From JAAAOZ01 sp964496595 (lineage in GTDB: Bacteria; Chloroflexota; Anaerolineae; B4-G1; SLSP01): DNA of 23,934 nt. Made by a program: the position numbers and the translations under genes. Each line of letters begins with the position of its first letter. Within the stretch, counting starts at the first letter, position 1. The stretch lies in the NCBI GenBank assembly GCA_964496595.1, contig CAZCAI010000067.1, positions 1-23,934 on the forward strand. The letters run 5' to 3'. The notes below the pieces were generated by a model. That model was not told where the DNA came from, did not search any database, and saw nothing but the letters and a program-made list of their open reading frames with translations. This document shows, one piece after another, positions 1 to 7,892 of the stretch.

Positions 1-960
1 TTCCACGTCCTCAAGACGTTCCTCAAGCGCCGGCGGAGACGTGTCAAAGCGTAACTTGAGTACTCTGACTACATCATTGCGTATCCCCTGCTGTATCCCT
101 TGTTGCATCCCCTGTTGTATCCCCTGTTGTATCCCTTGTTGTATCCCTTGCTGTATCCCCTGTTGTTTACCTTGCTGTTTACCTTCATCTATACATAACT
201 GAAAAGTTTGGGTAACGTAAGTCATATTTCGCTCCTCTTCATACGCAATCACCTGCGTTTTGAATTGCTCGGTCAATTCTGGGGGCAACCGCATCACCCA
301 ATCAATAAATCGAAATAACAGTTGCACATCGTGCTTGGTGTACCCTCGTTCATACAACAGGCGCATCAAGCGCCACTTCCGCGCGTAGCGGGCTTCCGGC
401 TGGCCGTGCGTCGCTTGCGTGTGCAAGTGCGCGAGTACCACCACGGCAAACGGGTTCGAGTGTTGCTCCAACGCTATCGGCTGCGCCTGGCTGCCGCCTG
501 GCGCGTAATCCAACAGCTTCACCACCGGAAACTTCAAACGCACTTCACAACCCCACAAATCGTACCTATAGTTGTCGGGACGCCAATTCGTGTGCATATC
601 TCCCAAGATAGCAAAACTGGCAACGTGTTTGTGATACCGGTCGAACAATCGGTAGTTATACACGTACATCCGCTCGGCAAAGTCAGCATCATATTGACTT
701 TGCACTTCCAAGTGAATCAACACCCACGTCACCGCGCCGCTTTTGCGCCATACCTCAACCAACTTATCCACTGCGCGACGGCCAGTCGGCGCTTCCGGCG
801 CGATCTGTTGGAGTTCCTTATCCAAGAAACGGTAATCTTTGCTCCAATCAATATCTTCCGCGGCATGGGGAAAAAAGAAAGAGAGACATTCAGTGAAATA
901 GACCTCCAACGCTTCTTTCCACGGACTATCATAGTCGTCGACGGGTAGAGTGTCAGCCAT
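1..960 (-). CDS. Rpn/COG5464-type PD-(D/E)XK nuclease family protein, 3' end outside window
   Basis: My own translation of the minus strand from the ATG at 960 stays open for 320 codons to the window edge, so the C-terminus is missing. A Shine-Dalgarno AAGGAG lies 7 nt before the ATG. The N-terminal half has the PD-(D/E)XK pattern of the Rpn/COG5464 ('putative transposase', DUF4351-associated) family: D65 in RRAVDKLVEV, then E85 and Q87 in VLIHLEVQSQ, followed by the family-typical DFAERMYVYNYRLFDRY. Residues about 258-293 are a run of QQGI/QQGK tetrapeptides, a familiar tail in this family. Rpn proteins are known as DNA endonucleases linked to recombination, and their role is debated. The gene is divergent from the helicase gene, with a shared 265-bp promoter region. 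The family call is firm; activity and role are inferred. Confidence 0.85.
   Translation of the reverse strand, partial: MADTLPVDDYDSPWKEALEVYFTECLSFFFPHAAEDIDWSKDYRFLDKELQQIAPEAPTGRRAVDKLVEVWRKSGAVTWVLIHLEVQSQYDADFAERMYVYNYRLFDRYHKHVASFAILGDMHTNWRPDNYRYDLWGCEVRLKFPVVKLLDYAPGGSQAQPIALEQHSNPFAVVVLAHLHTQATHGQPEARYARKWRLMRLLYERGYTKHDVQLLFRFIDWVMRLPPELTEQFKTQVIAYEEERNMTYVTQTFQLCIDEGKQQGKQQGIQQGIQQGIQQGIQQGMQQGIQQGIRNDVVRVLKLRFDTSPPALEERLEDVE
81..188 (-). repeat. 12-bp in-frame tandem repeat encoding (QQGI)n
   Basis: About eight or nine near-identical 12-bp units of the form tgTTGTATCCCC (plus-strand view) lie inside the Rpn-like gene. They encode repeated Gln-Gln-Gly-Ile/Lys/Met. Because the unit is a multiple of three, gain or loss of units keeps the reading frame. 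Confidence 0.85.
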
Positions 961-1028
961 CCATATACTCCTTGAGGCTCCTTACATAAGCTCTTCACGC
1001 ACCTTGTTAGTTAGTGCGCTTTGCTTAT

Positions 1029-1057
1029 ATTGTAAACTGCCCCTACTGTTTATGCAA
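1029..1057 (-). promoter_or_regulatory. Candidate sigma-70-type promoter for the Rpn-like gene
   Basis: On the minus strand, TTGCAT (1057-1052) is followed after 17 nt by TACAAT (1034-1029). Both are reasonable -35 and -10 matches upstream of the ATG at 960, leaving a leader of about 60 nt. Seen by eye only. Confidence 0.45.
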
Positions 1058-1094
1058 GTGATGGCGCGTTTATGGCTATCGTCGCTGCATAAGC

Positions 1095-1122
1095 TTGATT
1101 ATCGTTACGATTAAACTATAAT
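1095..1122 (+). promoter_or_regulatory. Candidate promoter for the PLD-SNF2 helicase gene
   Basis: TTGATT (1095-1100), a 16-nt spacer and a perfect TATAAT (1117-1122) place the transcription start near 1129, about 97 nt before the chosen ATG at 1226. It is back to back with the candidate promoter of the divergent Rpn-like gene. Confidence 0.6.
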
Positions 1123-1225
1123 TTATCGCAACTTAGGTAGTTCTAGAAATTAAAACCTCCCAAACCTGATGCTTTTTCCTCATAAAACTGCTTATCTTCA
1201 TAACGCATTTTCGCAAGGAGAACCT

Positions 1226-4200
1226 ATGGCTCAAAACTTCATCACCAACGCTCCGGGCGCGCAGTCGCTCAAATCCCGGCTGGAAACGCTCATCCACCAC
1301 AGCGAGACGCTCAAATTCCTGGTCGGCTTCTTCTACTTCTCCGGCTGGCGCGAGCTGTACCAGGCGCTCAAAGCGCGCGACGACCTGGCGATCTACATCC
1401 TGGTGGGGCTGGAAGCCGACGCGCGCCTGGGACGGGTCATCGAAGTGGCCGACGCGCAGGCCGCTGTGCGCTCCCAAGCAGAGCTGGCGGAGCAGTTTTA
1501 CGCTTCGCTGCGCGCCGCGCTCAACGATGTCAAGTTGGATACCGCCGAGTTTTACGAACAGGCGGCCTTCTTCCTGGAGATGCTGGACGCCGGGCGGCTG
1601 CACATCCGCAAGACCTTAGATCCCACCCACGCCAAGCTCTACCTCTTCGCCCTGGACGAAGCCGCGCGCAAACTCACCAACGTGCCGGGGCGCTTCATCA
1701 CCGGCTCCAGTAACTTCACCCGCTCCGGCCTGATCGGGCAACAGGAGTTCAATGTCGAGATCGGCGACTACGGCTGGGAGGACGCCGCCGCTTACTTCGA
1801 TGACCTGTGGGCCAGCGCCGTCCCACTCAGTGAGTACGCGCCCTATCGCAAGACAATCCGCCGTATTATCCGCCGCCAGACCCAGGTCGCGGAGATCACG
1901 CCCTTCGAGGCGTACGCTCTCATCCTCAAGGCCTACCTGGATTTGATGGCCCAGAAAAAGATCGCGCCCACCGTCCGGCAGATGATGGAGGATCGCGGCT
2001 ACACGGCCTACCGCTATCAATTAGACGCGGTGCAGCAAGCCCTGAGCGTCATCGGCAGCTATCAGGGCGTCATCCTGGCCGATGTCGTCGGCTTGGGGAA
2101 GTCGGTCATCGCCAGCCTGCTGGCGCGTCAACTCGGCGGGCGCGGCCTCGTCTTATGCCCCCCCGCGCTGATGGGCGATGCCAAGACGCGCGGCTCCGGC
2201 TGGTATCAATACCTGAGCGACTTTGGCCTCTACGATTGGGACGTCTACTCCGTGGGCGCCTTAGATAAGGTGCAAGCCTACTTGGAAAAATATGGCGACG
2301 ATGTGCAGGCCATCATCGTCGATGAGGCGCACCGCTTCCGCAACGAGGACACGGCCTCCTACGAGGCCCTCAGCCAGATTTGCACCAATCGCACCGTGAT
2401 CCTGCTCACGGCCACGCCGTTCAACAACACCCCCGCCGACATCTTTGCCCTGCTCAAGCTCTTCATCCCGCCGGGCAAGTCCACCCTCACGTTAGATGAG
2501 GATCTGGCGGCGCGCTTTCGCAGCTACCACGCCGAATTCCGGCGCATCTCCTACATCCTGCGCTATCACGATGCGACCGGCGACCGGCAAGCGCGCGCGG
2601 AAGGGTACTACGAGGATCTCTTCGAGGTCCCGCCGCCCATCGATGTGGTGCGCGTGCGCCGGCGGGCGCGGCATCTGGCCGATGAAATCCGCGCCGTCAT
2701 CGAGCCGGTCGTCATCCGTCGCAACCGCCTCGACCTTCAGCGCGATCCGCTCTACGCGCAGGAAGTCTCCCAGCTCTCGGACGTAGCCGACCCGCGCGAA
2801 CTATTCTTCGAGCTTTCATCGGCGCAATCCACCTTTTACGACCGCGTGATCCACGACTACTTCGGCGACGCCGGCCAGTTCCGGGGCGCCATCTACCAGC
2901 CCTTCGCCTATGAGCAGCGGCGCGCGCTGGCCGATTCCGAACTGGACGAGGCAAGCAACCGCACCTATCAGCAACAGCGCAACCTGTACAACTTCATGCG
3001 CCGCCTGCTCGTCAAGCGCTTTGAAAGCTCCTTCGGCGCCTTCGTACAGAGCATCGCTAACTTCATCCGCGTCCACGAGTGCGTGCTGGCCTTCATCGAG
3101 AACAGCGGCGGGCGCTACGTGCTCGACCGGGACTTGATCGAGAAGGTCTATGCCGCCGACCCGGAGGAGATCGAGGCCGCGCTGGCCGAGTTCGCCCGCG
3201 ACCTGGCGGAAAAAGCGCAGCCCAATCCCCGCCATGATCGCATCTACCACGTCGATAATTTCCAAGACCGGGCGGGCTTTTTGCACGACATCCGGGCGGA
3301 TCTGGACCTGCTCCGGCAAATCGCGACGCGCGTGCAGGCCCTCGACCTGGTGGAACACGACCCCAAACTTGCCCGGTTGGAGGAGGCGGCCCGCGACATC
3401 CTGACGATGCCGCCGCAATCCGGCGAACCGCGTCGCAAGCTCGTCATCTTCAGCGAATATGTGGACACGGTGAAGTACATCGCCCCGGTGCTAGAAGCGG
3501 CCTTTCCCGGTCGCGTCCTGGTGTGTCCGGGCACATTGACCCAATCCCTCTCCCAAGCCATCCTCGAGAATTTCGATGCCAGCGTGGAACCGGCCCGACA
3601 GCGCGATGACTTCGATATCTTGCTCACCAGCGACAAGCTGGCCGAGGGCGTCAACCTGAACCGCGCCGGCGCCATCATCAACTACGACATCCCCTGGAAC
3701 CCGACCCGCGTCATCCAGCGGGTGGGGCGCATCAACCGGATCGGGCGCAAAGTGTTCGAGACGCTCTACATCTACAACTTCTTCCCCACCGAACAGGGCG
3801 CGGACGTCGTGCATAGCCGCGAGATCGCCGCGCAGAAGATGTTCCTCATCCACAACACCCTGGGAGAAGATGCCAAAATCCTCGCGGCAGATGAATCCCC
3901 CTCACCGGCGGCGCTCTTTCAGCGCGTCAACCGCCATCCCGATGAGGAAGAGGAGGAAAGCCTGCTCACCACCATCCGCCGCCAATTCTTCGCCTTGCAG
4001 AAAGCGCATCCCGAACTGGTCGAACGGCTGGCGGACTTCCCGCCCCGGGTCAAAACCGCCAAGGACTACGAGGCCAACGAACTCCTGGTTTTCCGGCGCA
4101 AGGGATTGCAGATCTTCGTCCATCTGGCCGCCGATACCCACGCCACCCCGCCCGATATTCACCCTCTCACCCTGATCGAAGGGTTGCCGCACGTCGCCTG

Positions 4201-4648
4201 TGAGTTTAACACGCCGCGTCTACCCCTGAGCGAGCACTTCTGGCCTGCTTACGAGGCGATCAAGCAGCACCGGGAACACATCCCCATGCCCAAGAGCGAC
4301 ATCGCGCTGGAAACCAAAGCCGAGAACAACCTGCGCAGCGCGCTGAGCTATCACGCCGCCGCGCTAGCCGACGACGCCGCCTTCATCCGCACCCTCCTGC
4401 GCGATATGAAAGAGTACCAGACCCTCTCCAAGTACACCCTCCGCCGCCTGACCGTCGCGGAGATGCACGAGAAGGCCTCGCAGAGAGACATCGCGCGCTT
4501 CCGGCGCGAAATCGCCGCCATCCGCACCGCCCTCGGCGAAGATTACCTGGAGCGGATTGAACAACGCTTGCAGGCATTCCACAGCGAGATCATCATCGCG
4601 ATGGAAAACATAGGAGAAGCGGGGGACGTGCAGTCCAAGCTGCTGTAA
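1226..4648 (+). CDS. Fused PLD-nuclease / SNF2-family helicase
   Basis: A protein of 1140 residues with two modules. Residues about 1-200 form a phospholipase D-like nuclease domain: HAKLYLF (H135, K137), then GSSNFTRSG (160-168) and QEFNVE. Residues about 255-880 form an SNF2-type SF2 helicase: VVGLGKS as Walker A (287-293), DEAH (366-369), TATPFNN (395-401), and a C-terminal lobe with DKLAEGVNLN near 800 and QRVGRINRIG near 830. The rest is helical and unassigned. The start at 1226 is preferred over an in-frame ATG at 1169 because AAGGAG lies 5 nt before it. A single PLD domain usually dimerises and cuts nucleic acid; SNF2 motors translocate on dsDNA. PLD and SNF2 proteins occur as separate subunits in DISARM (DrmC, DrmD), and fused forms are often found in defence islands. 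No methylase is present here. A defence role is inference; the domain call is firm. Confidence 0.9.
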   Translation: MAQNFITNAPGAQSLKSRLETLIHHSETLKFLVGFFYFSGWRELYQALKARDDLAIYILVGLEADARLGRVIEVADAQAAVRSQAELAEQFYASLRAALNDVKLDTAEFYEQAAFFLEMLDAGRLHIRKTLDPTHAKLYLFALDEAARKLTNVPGRFITGSSNFTRSGLIGQQEFNVEIGDYGWEDAAAYFDDLWASAVPLSEYAPYRKTIRRIIRRQTQVAEITPFEAYALILKAYLDLMAQKKIAPTVRQMMEDRGYTAYRYQLDAVQQALSVIGSYQGVILADVVGLGKSVIASLLARQLGGRGLVLCPPALMGDAKTRGSGWYQYLSDFGLYDWDVYSVGALDKVQAYLEKYGDDVQAIIVDEAHRFRNEDTASYEALSQICTNRTVILLTATPFNNTPADIFALLKLFIPPGKSTLTLDEDLAARFRSYHAEFRRISYILRYHDATGDRQARAEGYYEDLFEVPPPIDVVRVRRRARHLADEIRAVIEPVVIRRNRLDLQRDPLYAQEVSQLSDVADPRELFFELSSAQSTFYDRVIHDYFGDAGQFRGAIYQPFAYEQRRALADSELDEASNRTYQQQRNLYNFMRRLLVKRFESSFGAFVQSIANFIRVHECVLAFIENSGGRYVLDRDLIEKVYAADPEEIEAALAEFARDLAEKAQPNPRHDRIYHVDNFQDRAGFLHDIRADLDLLRQIATRVQALDLVEHDPKLARLEEAARDILTMPPQSGEPRRKLVIFSEYVDTVKYIAPVLEAAFPGRVLVCPGTLTQSLSQAILENFDASVEPARQRDDFDILLTSDKLAEGVNLNRAGAIINYDIPWNPTRVIQRVGRINRIGRKVFETLYIYNFFPTEQGADVVHSREIAAQKMFLIHNTLGEDAKILAADESPSPAALFQRVNRHPDEEEEESLLTTIRRQFFALQKAHPELVERLADFPPRVKTAKDYEANELLVFRRKGLQIFVHLAADTHATPPDIHPLTLIEGLPHVACEFNTPRLPLSEHFWPAYEAIKQHREHIPMPKSDIALETKAENNLRSALSYHAAALADDAAFIRTLLRDMKEYQTLSKYTLRRLTVAEMHEKASQRDIARFRREIAAIRTALGEDYLERIEQRLQAFHSEIIIAMENIGEAGDVQSKLL

Positions 4649-4740
4649 GATCTGGGGCAGTGTGACCACCTGCCCCGCGTTGCACCGCTTCACCCATCCC
4701 CCACCCGGGGCTTTCCTCTGCGCATCTGCTCCATCTGCTG

Positions 4741-4783
4741 AAAAAAGCCTGGAGGCGATAACCTCCAGGCTAATTTTGTTATT
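4741..4783 (+). terminator. Intrinsic terminator, probably bidirectional
   Basis: A perfect 10-bp stem (AGCCTGGAGG at 4746-4755 with CCTCCAGGCT at 4762-4771) with a 6-nt loop is preceded by six A and followed by AATTTTGTT. It lies about 100 nt after the helicase stop. The A run on the left would also serve transcripts coming from the lipoprotein gene. Confidence 0.75.
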
Positions 4784-4900
4784 AAATTGGCGGGATGGTT
4801 CAAGAGATAGCAGAAATCGGTTTGCACTTTTATTTTTCGTAGAAGATTCCTATCTTTGAAAATAGATGCCTGGCGAATAAATTCGCGGCTACATTTACGA

Positions 4901-4943
4901 AACCGGCCTTCGCCGGTTAGAACTCAGTCGCCGAAGGGCGACT
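4901..4943. repeat. Paired short hairpins (intergenic repeat type)
   Basis: Two perfect hairpins stand close together: AACCGGC-CTTC-GCCGGTT (4901-4918) and AGTCGCC-GAAG-GGCGACT (4926-4943). The four-base loops are nearly complementary, CTTC and GAAG. There is no T run, so these look like a dispersed palindromic repeat and not a terminator. A similar pair lies at 21857-21907. Confidence 0.65.
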
Positions 4944-5038
4944 TCGTAATGGTGGCCGTGGGAACCGCCGGGCCTGGGACAACGCGAAAAAAGTGTCAAC
5001 CTATTTGTGAACCATCCCAAATTGGCAGACTGGGTTAG

Positions 5039-5461
5039 CTAGTGGCAGACGATGTCGCTGATCTTCCACTCACCGTCCGTGCGGCTGAGAGTGACGTCGA
5101 TGGTGGTTCCGAAGCTCGTCCCGACCGTCAGGTGCGCCGCGTCGCCATCGACCTTGGCCTCGCTGACCTCGATGGAGGTCGGAATATCCTGCGCGCAGAG
5201 GAAGACATCGTAGCCGCCCTTGTCGAAGGAAGCGATGATCTCATCGGCCTGGGTCACCATCGCTGCGTCCAGGTACTCGCTCTCCTGATAGGCCTTGTCG
5301 GCCATCGGATTGCCCTCGTAATCCAAGTACCAGGTGTAGAAAGCTTCCGTCACGGCCTCGGGCGCCACCGCCGCTTGCGTCGGCCCCTGGGCACAGCCCG
5401 TCAGCGCCAACAACAGACAACTCAATCCCACCAATCCGACCGACCAAATTTTCCGTAGCAT
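5039..5461 (-). CDS. Small secreted lipoprotein, DUF3828-like
   Basis: 140 residues. The N-terminus is a lipoprotein signal: positive residues (MLRK), a hydrophobic stretch and the lipobox LTGC at 20-23, so mature protein would start at Cys23 and be membrane anchored. The mature part has AVTEAFYTWYLDYEG (36-50) and ends DGEWKISDIVCH. This resembles the DUF3828 group of small periplasmic or extracytoplasmic domains (NTF2-like fold suggested). Cys89 and Cys139 could form a disulfide. AAAGGAG lies 7 nt before the ATG at 5461. It stands alone on the minus strand and runs toward the helicase gene. Function unknown. The signal peptide is clear; the family match is moderate. Confidence 0.8.
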   Translation of the reverse strand: MLRKIWSVGLVGLSCLLLALTGCAQGPTQAAVAPEAVTEAFYTWYLDYEGNPMADKAYQESEYLDAAMVTQADEIIASFDKGGYDVFLCAQDIPTSIEVSEAKVDGDAAHLTVGTSFGTTIDVTLSRTDGEWKISDIVCH

Positions 5462-5786
5462 CTCATATCTCCTTTAGGTTTGATTAAATGAAGTTCCGGC
5501 TTCAGGCGGTTTTTTCGACCGCGCTACTGCTATAACGTCGCAGTTTCGCGGAAGGTTCCTCAAATCACCTGGTCAACTGGGTAGTTTCGCCCACAAATTC
5601 TGGAACCCTCTCGCGCCCGGAGACACAGAAACACGGAAATACCCAGCATCGATTGACCAATTTTAAAACACCCCTAACAGCTATTTAACCATATTTTAAC
5701 AAAAATATAGTATAATTTAACTTTATGGGGCCGAAATACCCGTTTCCCTAAATTTTTATTACCATACAGAAGCTCAGAGGTGCCAA
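5462..5786. other. Divergent intergenic region, no gene
   Basis: This 325-bp gap separates the lipoprotein from the CPBP gene. It contains an AT-rich promoter-like stretch near 5695-5720, a stutter of the form gagacacagaaacacgg at 5620-5636 of the kind found scattered in such genomes, and no convincing open frame. Confidence 0.5.
5711..5716 (+). promoter_or_regulatory. Candidate -10 box of the CPBP-SRPBCC unit
   Basis: A perfect TATAAT sits in a strongly AT-rich stretch about 70 nt before the ATG at 5787. No good -35 is visible at 16-18 nt, so the element is tentative. Confidence 0.4.
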
Positions 5787-6692
5787 ATGTATGAAAAATC
5801 AACCTCCAATCGATTCTTACTAACATTGGCCTGGGTCATCATGATCAGCGTCAGCCTCTTGCCCAACGTGCTCCTGCACGAACTGGCTGGCGGCGCCCCG
5901 CCTTGGCTGGGATGGGCCAAGATCGGACTGCTGGGTGCACTGGCGGCGGCGACGTTCTTCTGGGACGCGCTGCGCCCGCTGCGTCACTTTATCCTGATCC
6001 TGCTGGCCATCTTCGTGAGCGAGGAAGTGGTCTCCCGGCTGACGGGGACCGCACTCTGGCAGGGATGGTTCGGCGGATCGAATGCGCCCTTCACGCTCAA
6101 CATGCTGGGCATCCAACTGGGCCGGCTGATCGTCTCGCTGTTGGTTATCGCGGCGCTGCTCTTTCTCGGCTATCGACGGCGCGATTTCTTCCTGGTACCC
6201 GGCCAACTCGATGCGCCGATCACGCAGGTGCGCTGGCTGGGCTTCCCTGAACCCGACCCGTGGACCAACTTCGGTGGCCAATGGAGCTTGTACATTGGCC
6301 TGGGGACGCTGCTCTTCCTGATTTTGGGCGCGCGCACTTCGTGGAATGATTTCGCGCAGGTTGCGCCGATGTTCCCCATGATCCTGCTCCTCGCCACGAT
6401 GAACGCCTTCAACGAGGAGATGACCTACCGCGCTTCGTTATTGGCCGGGCTGGAACCGACCATCGGCTCGCGGCCAGCCCTGTGGATCGCAGCGATCTTC
6501 TTTGGCATCGGCCACTACTTTGGCGTGCCCTATGGCATCATCGGTGTGGTGATGTCATCGTTCTTGGGCTGGATGCTGGGCAAGGCGATGGTCGAGACGC
6601 GCGGTTTCTTCTGGGCATGGTTCATCCACTTCGTCCAAGATGTGCTCATCTTCTCGTTTATGGCCGCGGGTTCGATCACCCCTGGAGGATAA
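5787..6692 (+). CDS. CPBP family intramembrane glutamic endopeptidase (CAAX/Abi family)
   Basis: 301 residues with about seven or eight hydrophobic segments (near 10-30, 45-60, 67-83, 108-128, 167-181, 195-206, 230-263, 275-293). The four CPBP motifs are present in order: EEMTYR with E210, E211 and R215; FGIGH with H243; and HFVQD with H281 and D285. These are the catalytic and metal/water-coordinating residues of the Rce1/CPBP intramembrane proteases. A GAGGTG ribosome site precedes the ATG. The next gene starts 6 nt after the stop and its ribosome site overlaps this stop, so the two are cotranscribed. In bacteria CPBP proteins process peptides, bacteriocin systems or anti-sigma factors. The substrate here is unknown, but the membrane-anchored SRPBCC partner is a candidate. 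Confidence 0.9.
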   Translation: MYEKSTSNRFLLTLAWVIMISVSLLPNVLLHELAGGAPPWLGWAKIGLLGALAAATFFWDALRPLRHFILILLAIFVSEEVVSRLTGTALWQGWFGGSNAPFTLNMLGIQLGRLIVSLLVIAALLFLGYRRRDFFLVPGQLDAPITQVRWLGFPEPDPWTNFGGQWSLYIGLGTLLFLILGARTSWNDFAQVAPMFPMILLLATMNAFNEEMTYRASLLAGLEPTIGSRPALWIAAIFFGIGHYFGVPYGIIGVVMSSFLGWMLGKAMVETRGFFWAWFIHFVQDVLIFSFMAAGSITPGG

Positions 6693-6698
6693 ACGCTT

Positions 6699-7562
6699 AT
6701 GACCATTCGCACACGCTTGCTACGGCTTTTGGCCGGCGGGGCGATCATCGTCGCCCTCCTGGGGATTGCGTTTCCGCTCTTGCCCCACTGGTTCCATACC
6801 TGGGGTGCGACCGAGGCGGAGGTGACCGCCGATTATCCCGGCGACGAACTGATCACCGAGCCGCTGATCTTCTGGACCCACGCGACGACGATTGACGCGC
6901 CCCCGGAAGAAGTATGGCCCTGGATCGCTCAATTGGGAGATCGACGCGGGGGATTCTACAGCTACACCTTCATCGAAAATCTGGTGGCGGGCGAGAAAAT
7001 CTACCACAACGCCGACCGCATCGTCCCCCAATGGCAAGACCCGCAACCCAGCATCGAGATCATCGGCGGCGCGATACAGATCCGCGAGGTCGAGCCGGGC
7101 GCCTGGCTGTTGGCCGATTCTACCAACGAGATCGGCTGGACGTGGATCTGGCACCTCACGCCCATCGCGGACAACCGCACGCGGCTGATCGTGCGCACGC
7201 GCATCAAGCCCCCGGCGGAGATGGGCGGCAATGCCGCGCTCGGTTGGGTGATGGACGCCGGCGGCTTCGTGATGGAACGCCGGATGATCCAGGGCATTCA
7301 GGATCGAGCCGAAGGGCGCACCGATCCGCCGTTCAGCGAAGGCATAGAAATCACGCTGTGGCTCGCAGCGCTGCTGGCCGGCTTGGGCGGCGGCGGTCTC
7401 TTCCTGTGGCGGCACCCGTGGCCGTGGGCGCTCAGCGTGGGGATCGCGGCCGTGCTGAGCTTGGTGTTCTTCACCTTTGTGCAACCGCCCCTCTGGACGC
7501 GCTTGCTCTTAGATGTAAGCTTGTGGACCGGGCTGTGGCAAGCCTACCGGGCCAGTTCGTGA
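6699..7562 (+). CDS. Membrane-anchored SRPBCC (START/polyketide-cyclase-like) protein
   Basis: 287 residues. A first hydrophobic segment (about 8-28) is followed by a soluble SRPBCC-type domain (about 55-200): TTIDAPPEEVWPWIAQLG at 63-80 is the typical first strand and helix, and the domain closes with LGWVMDAGGFVMERRM (181-196), the long C-terminal helix. Three more hydrophobic segments follow (about 217-236, 241-260, 265-283). SRPBCC domains bind hydrophobic ligands in a deep pocket. The ligand here is not known. GGAGG overlaps the end of the CPBP gene, 6 nt away, which points to translational coupling. The family is recognisable; the tethered architecture and its pairing with a CPBP protease are the notable parts. 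Confidence 0.8.
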   Translation: MTIRTRLLRLLAGGAIIVALLGIAFPLLPHWFHTWGATEAEVTADYPGDELITEPLIFWTHATTIDAPPEEVWPWIAQLGDRRGGFYSYTFIENLVAGEKIYHNADRIVPQWQDPQPSIEIIGGAIQIREVEPGAWLLADSTNEIGWTWIWHLTPIADNRTRLIVRTRIKPPAEMGGNAALGWVMDAGGFVMERRMIQGIQDRAEGRTDPPFSEGIEITLWLAALLAGLGGGGLFLWRHPWPWALSVGIAAVLSLVFFTFVQPPLWTRLLLDVSLWTGLWQAYRASS

Positions 7563-7670
7563 CCGAAAGAGAAGCAACATCTTGGGCTGATCGAAATGGA
7601 TAGCTGACTCGTCCGCAACCATCGATCCAAGCTGACGTGCGAAAGCCGTTTTCAGAAATCAGCGAGGCCC

Positions 7671-7803
7671 TTCGGGAATTCGCCGTGCTCCACGAGCAAC
7701 CTCGTAACCACGCGGAAAAAGGCTGTGGCCTTCACAAACACGCAAATCTTGGCTGCATTTAGGGCTACTGAGAGGTTATCCGGCAAAATCCAAAAGCCTC
7801 ATA
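7671..7803. repeat. Degenerate dispersed repeat, copy A
   Basis: Aligns by eye, in the same orientation, with 17088-17234. Shared blocks include GGAATTCGCC, the stretch around 7720-7735 (CGCGGAAAAAGGCTGTGG against CGCGAAAAAGGTCTGTGA), and CCGGCAAAATCCAAAAG near 7780-7796. No common coding frame survives in the two copies. Confidence 0.7.
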
Positions 7804-7858
7804 AGCGATTGCATAGCAAGTCCATTGCAGTGGCAGCGACTTCTCCTAAAAACGTTTC

Positions 7859-7886
7859 TTGACATCCCTGCCGAGGCCAAGATAAT
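7859..7886 (+). promoter_or_regulatory. Promoter predicting a leaderless mRNA for the DtxR-like gene
   Basis: A perfect TTGACA (7859-7864), a 16-nt spacer and GATAAT (7881-7886) put the transcription start at about 7893, which is the A of the ATG. There is no Shine-Dalgarno before this ATG. The simplest reading is a leaderless transcript. Confidence 0.7.
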
Positions 7887-7892
7887 ACCCTT

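Larger units (their letters stand above)
4649..5038. other. Intergenic region with terminator and paired hairpins
   Basis: This 390-bp gap holds the terminator at 4741-4783 and the hairpin pair at 4901-4943. Short open frames here have no ribosome site, no recognisable family and low-complexity composition, so I see no gene. Confidence 0.6.
7563..7892. other. Intergenic region with dispersed repeat copy A and a leaderless promoter
   Basis: This 330-bp gap holds repeat copy A (7671-7803) and the promoter of the DtxR-like gene (7859-7886). No coding frame of note. Confidence 0.6.

Noticed and set aside
81..188. CRISPR-like array
   Set aside because: Units are 12 bp, contiguous, without spacers, and lie in frame inside a coding sequence.
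322..998. Open frames of 208 codons (+) and 89 codons (-) over the left-end region
   Set aside because: Both are shadows of the minus-strand nuclease gene that runs off the window, which has a family match and a good ribosome site.
1226..4648. DISARM or Mokosh system
   Set aside because: No DrmA, DrmB or methylase is nearby, and the motor is SNF2 with an N-terminal PLD domain, unlike the Mokosh type II layout as I know it.
4940..5030. Third copy of the dispersed repeat (around aacgcgaaaaaagtgt)
   Set aside because: Only a short A-rich word matches; the left and right blocks shared by copies A and B are absent.
4662..5038. Two 60-65 codon plus-strand frames after the helicase gene
   Set aside because: They cross a terminator and paired hairpins and show no ribosome site or recognisable protein features.
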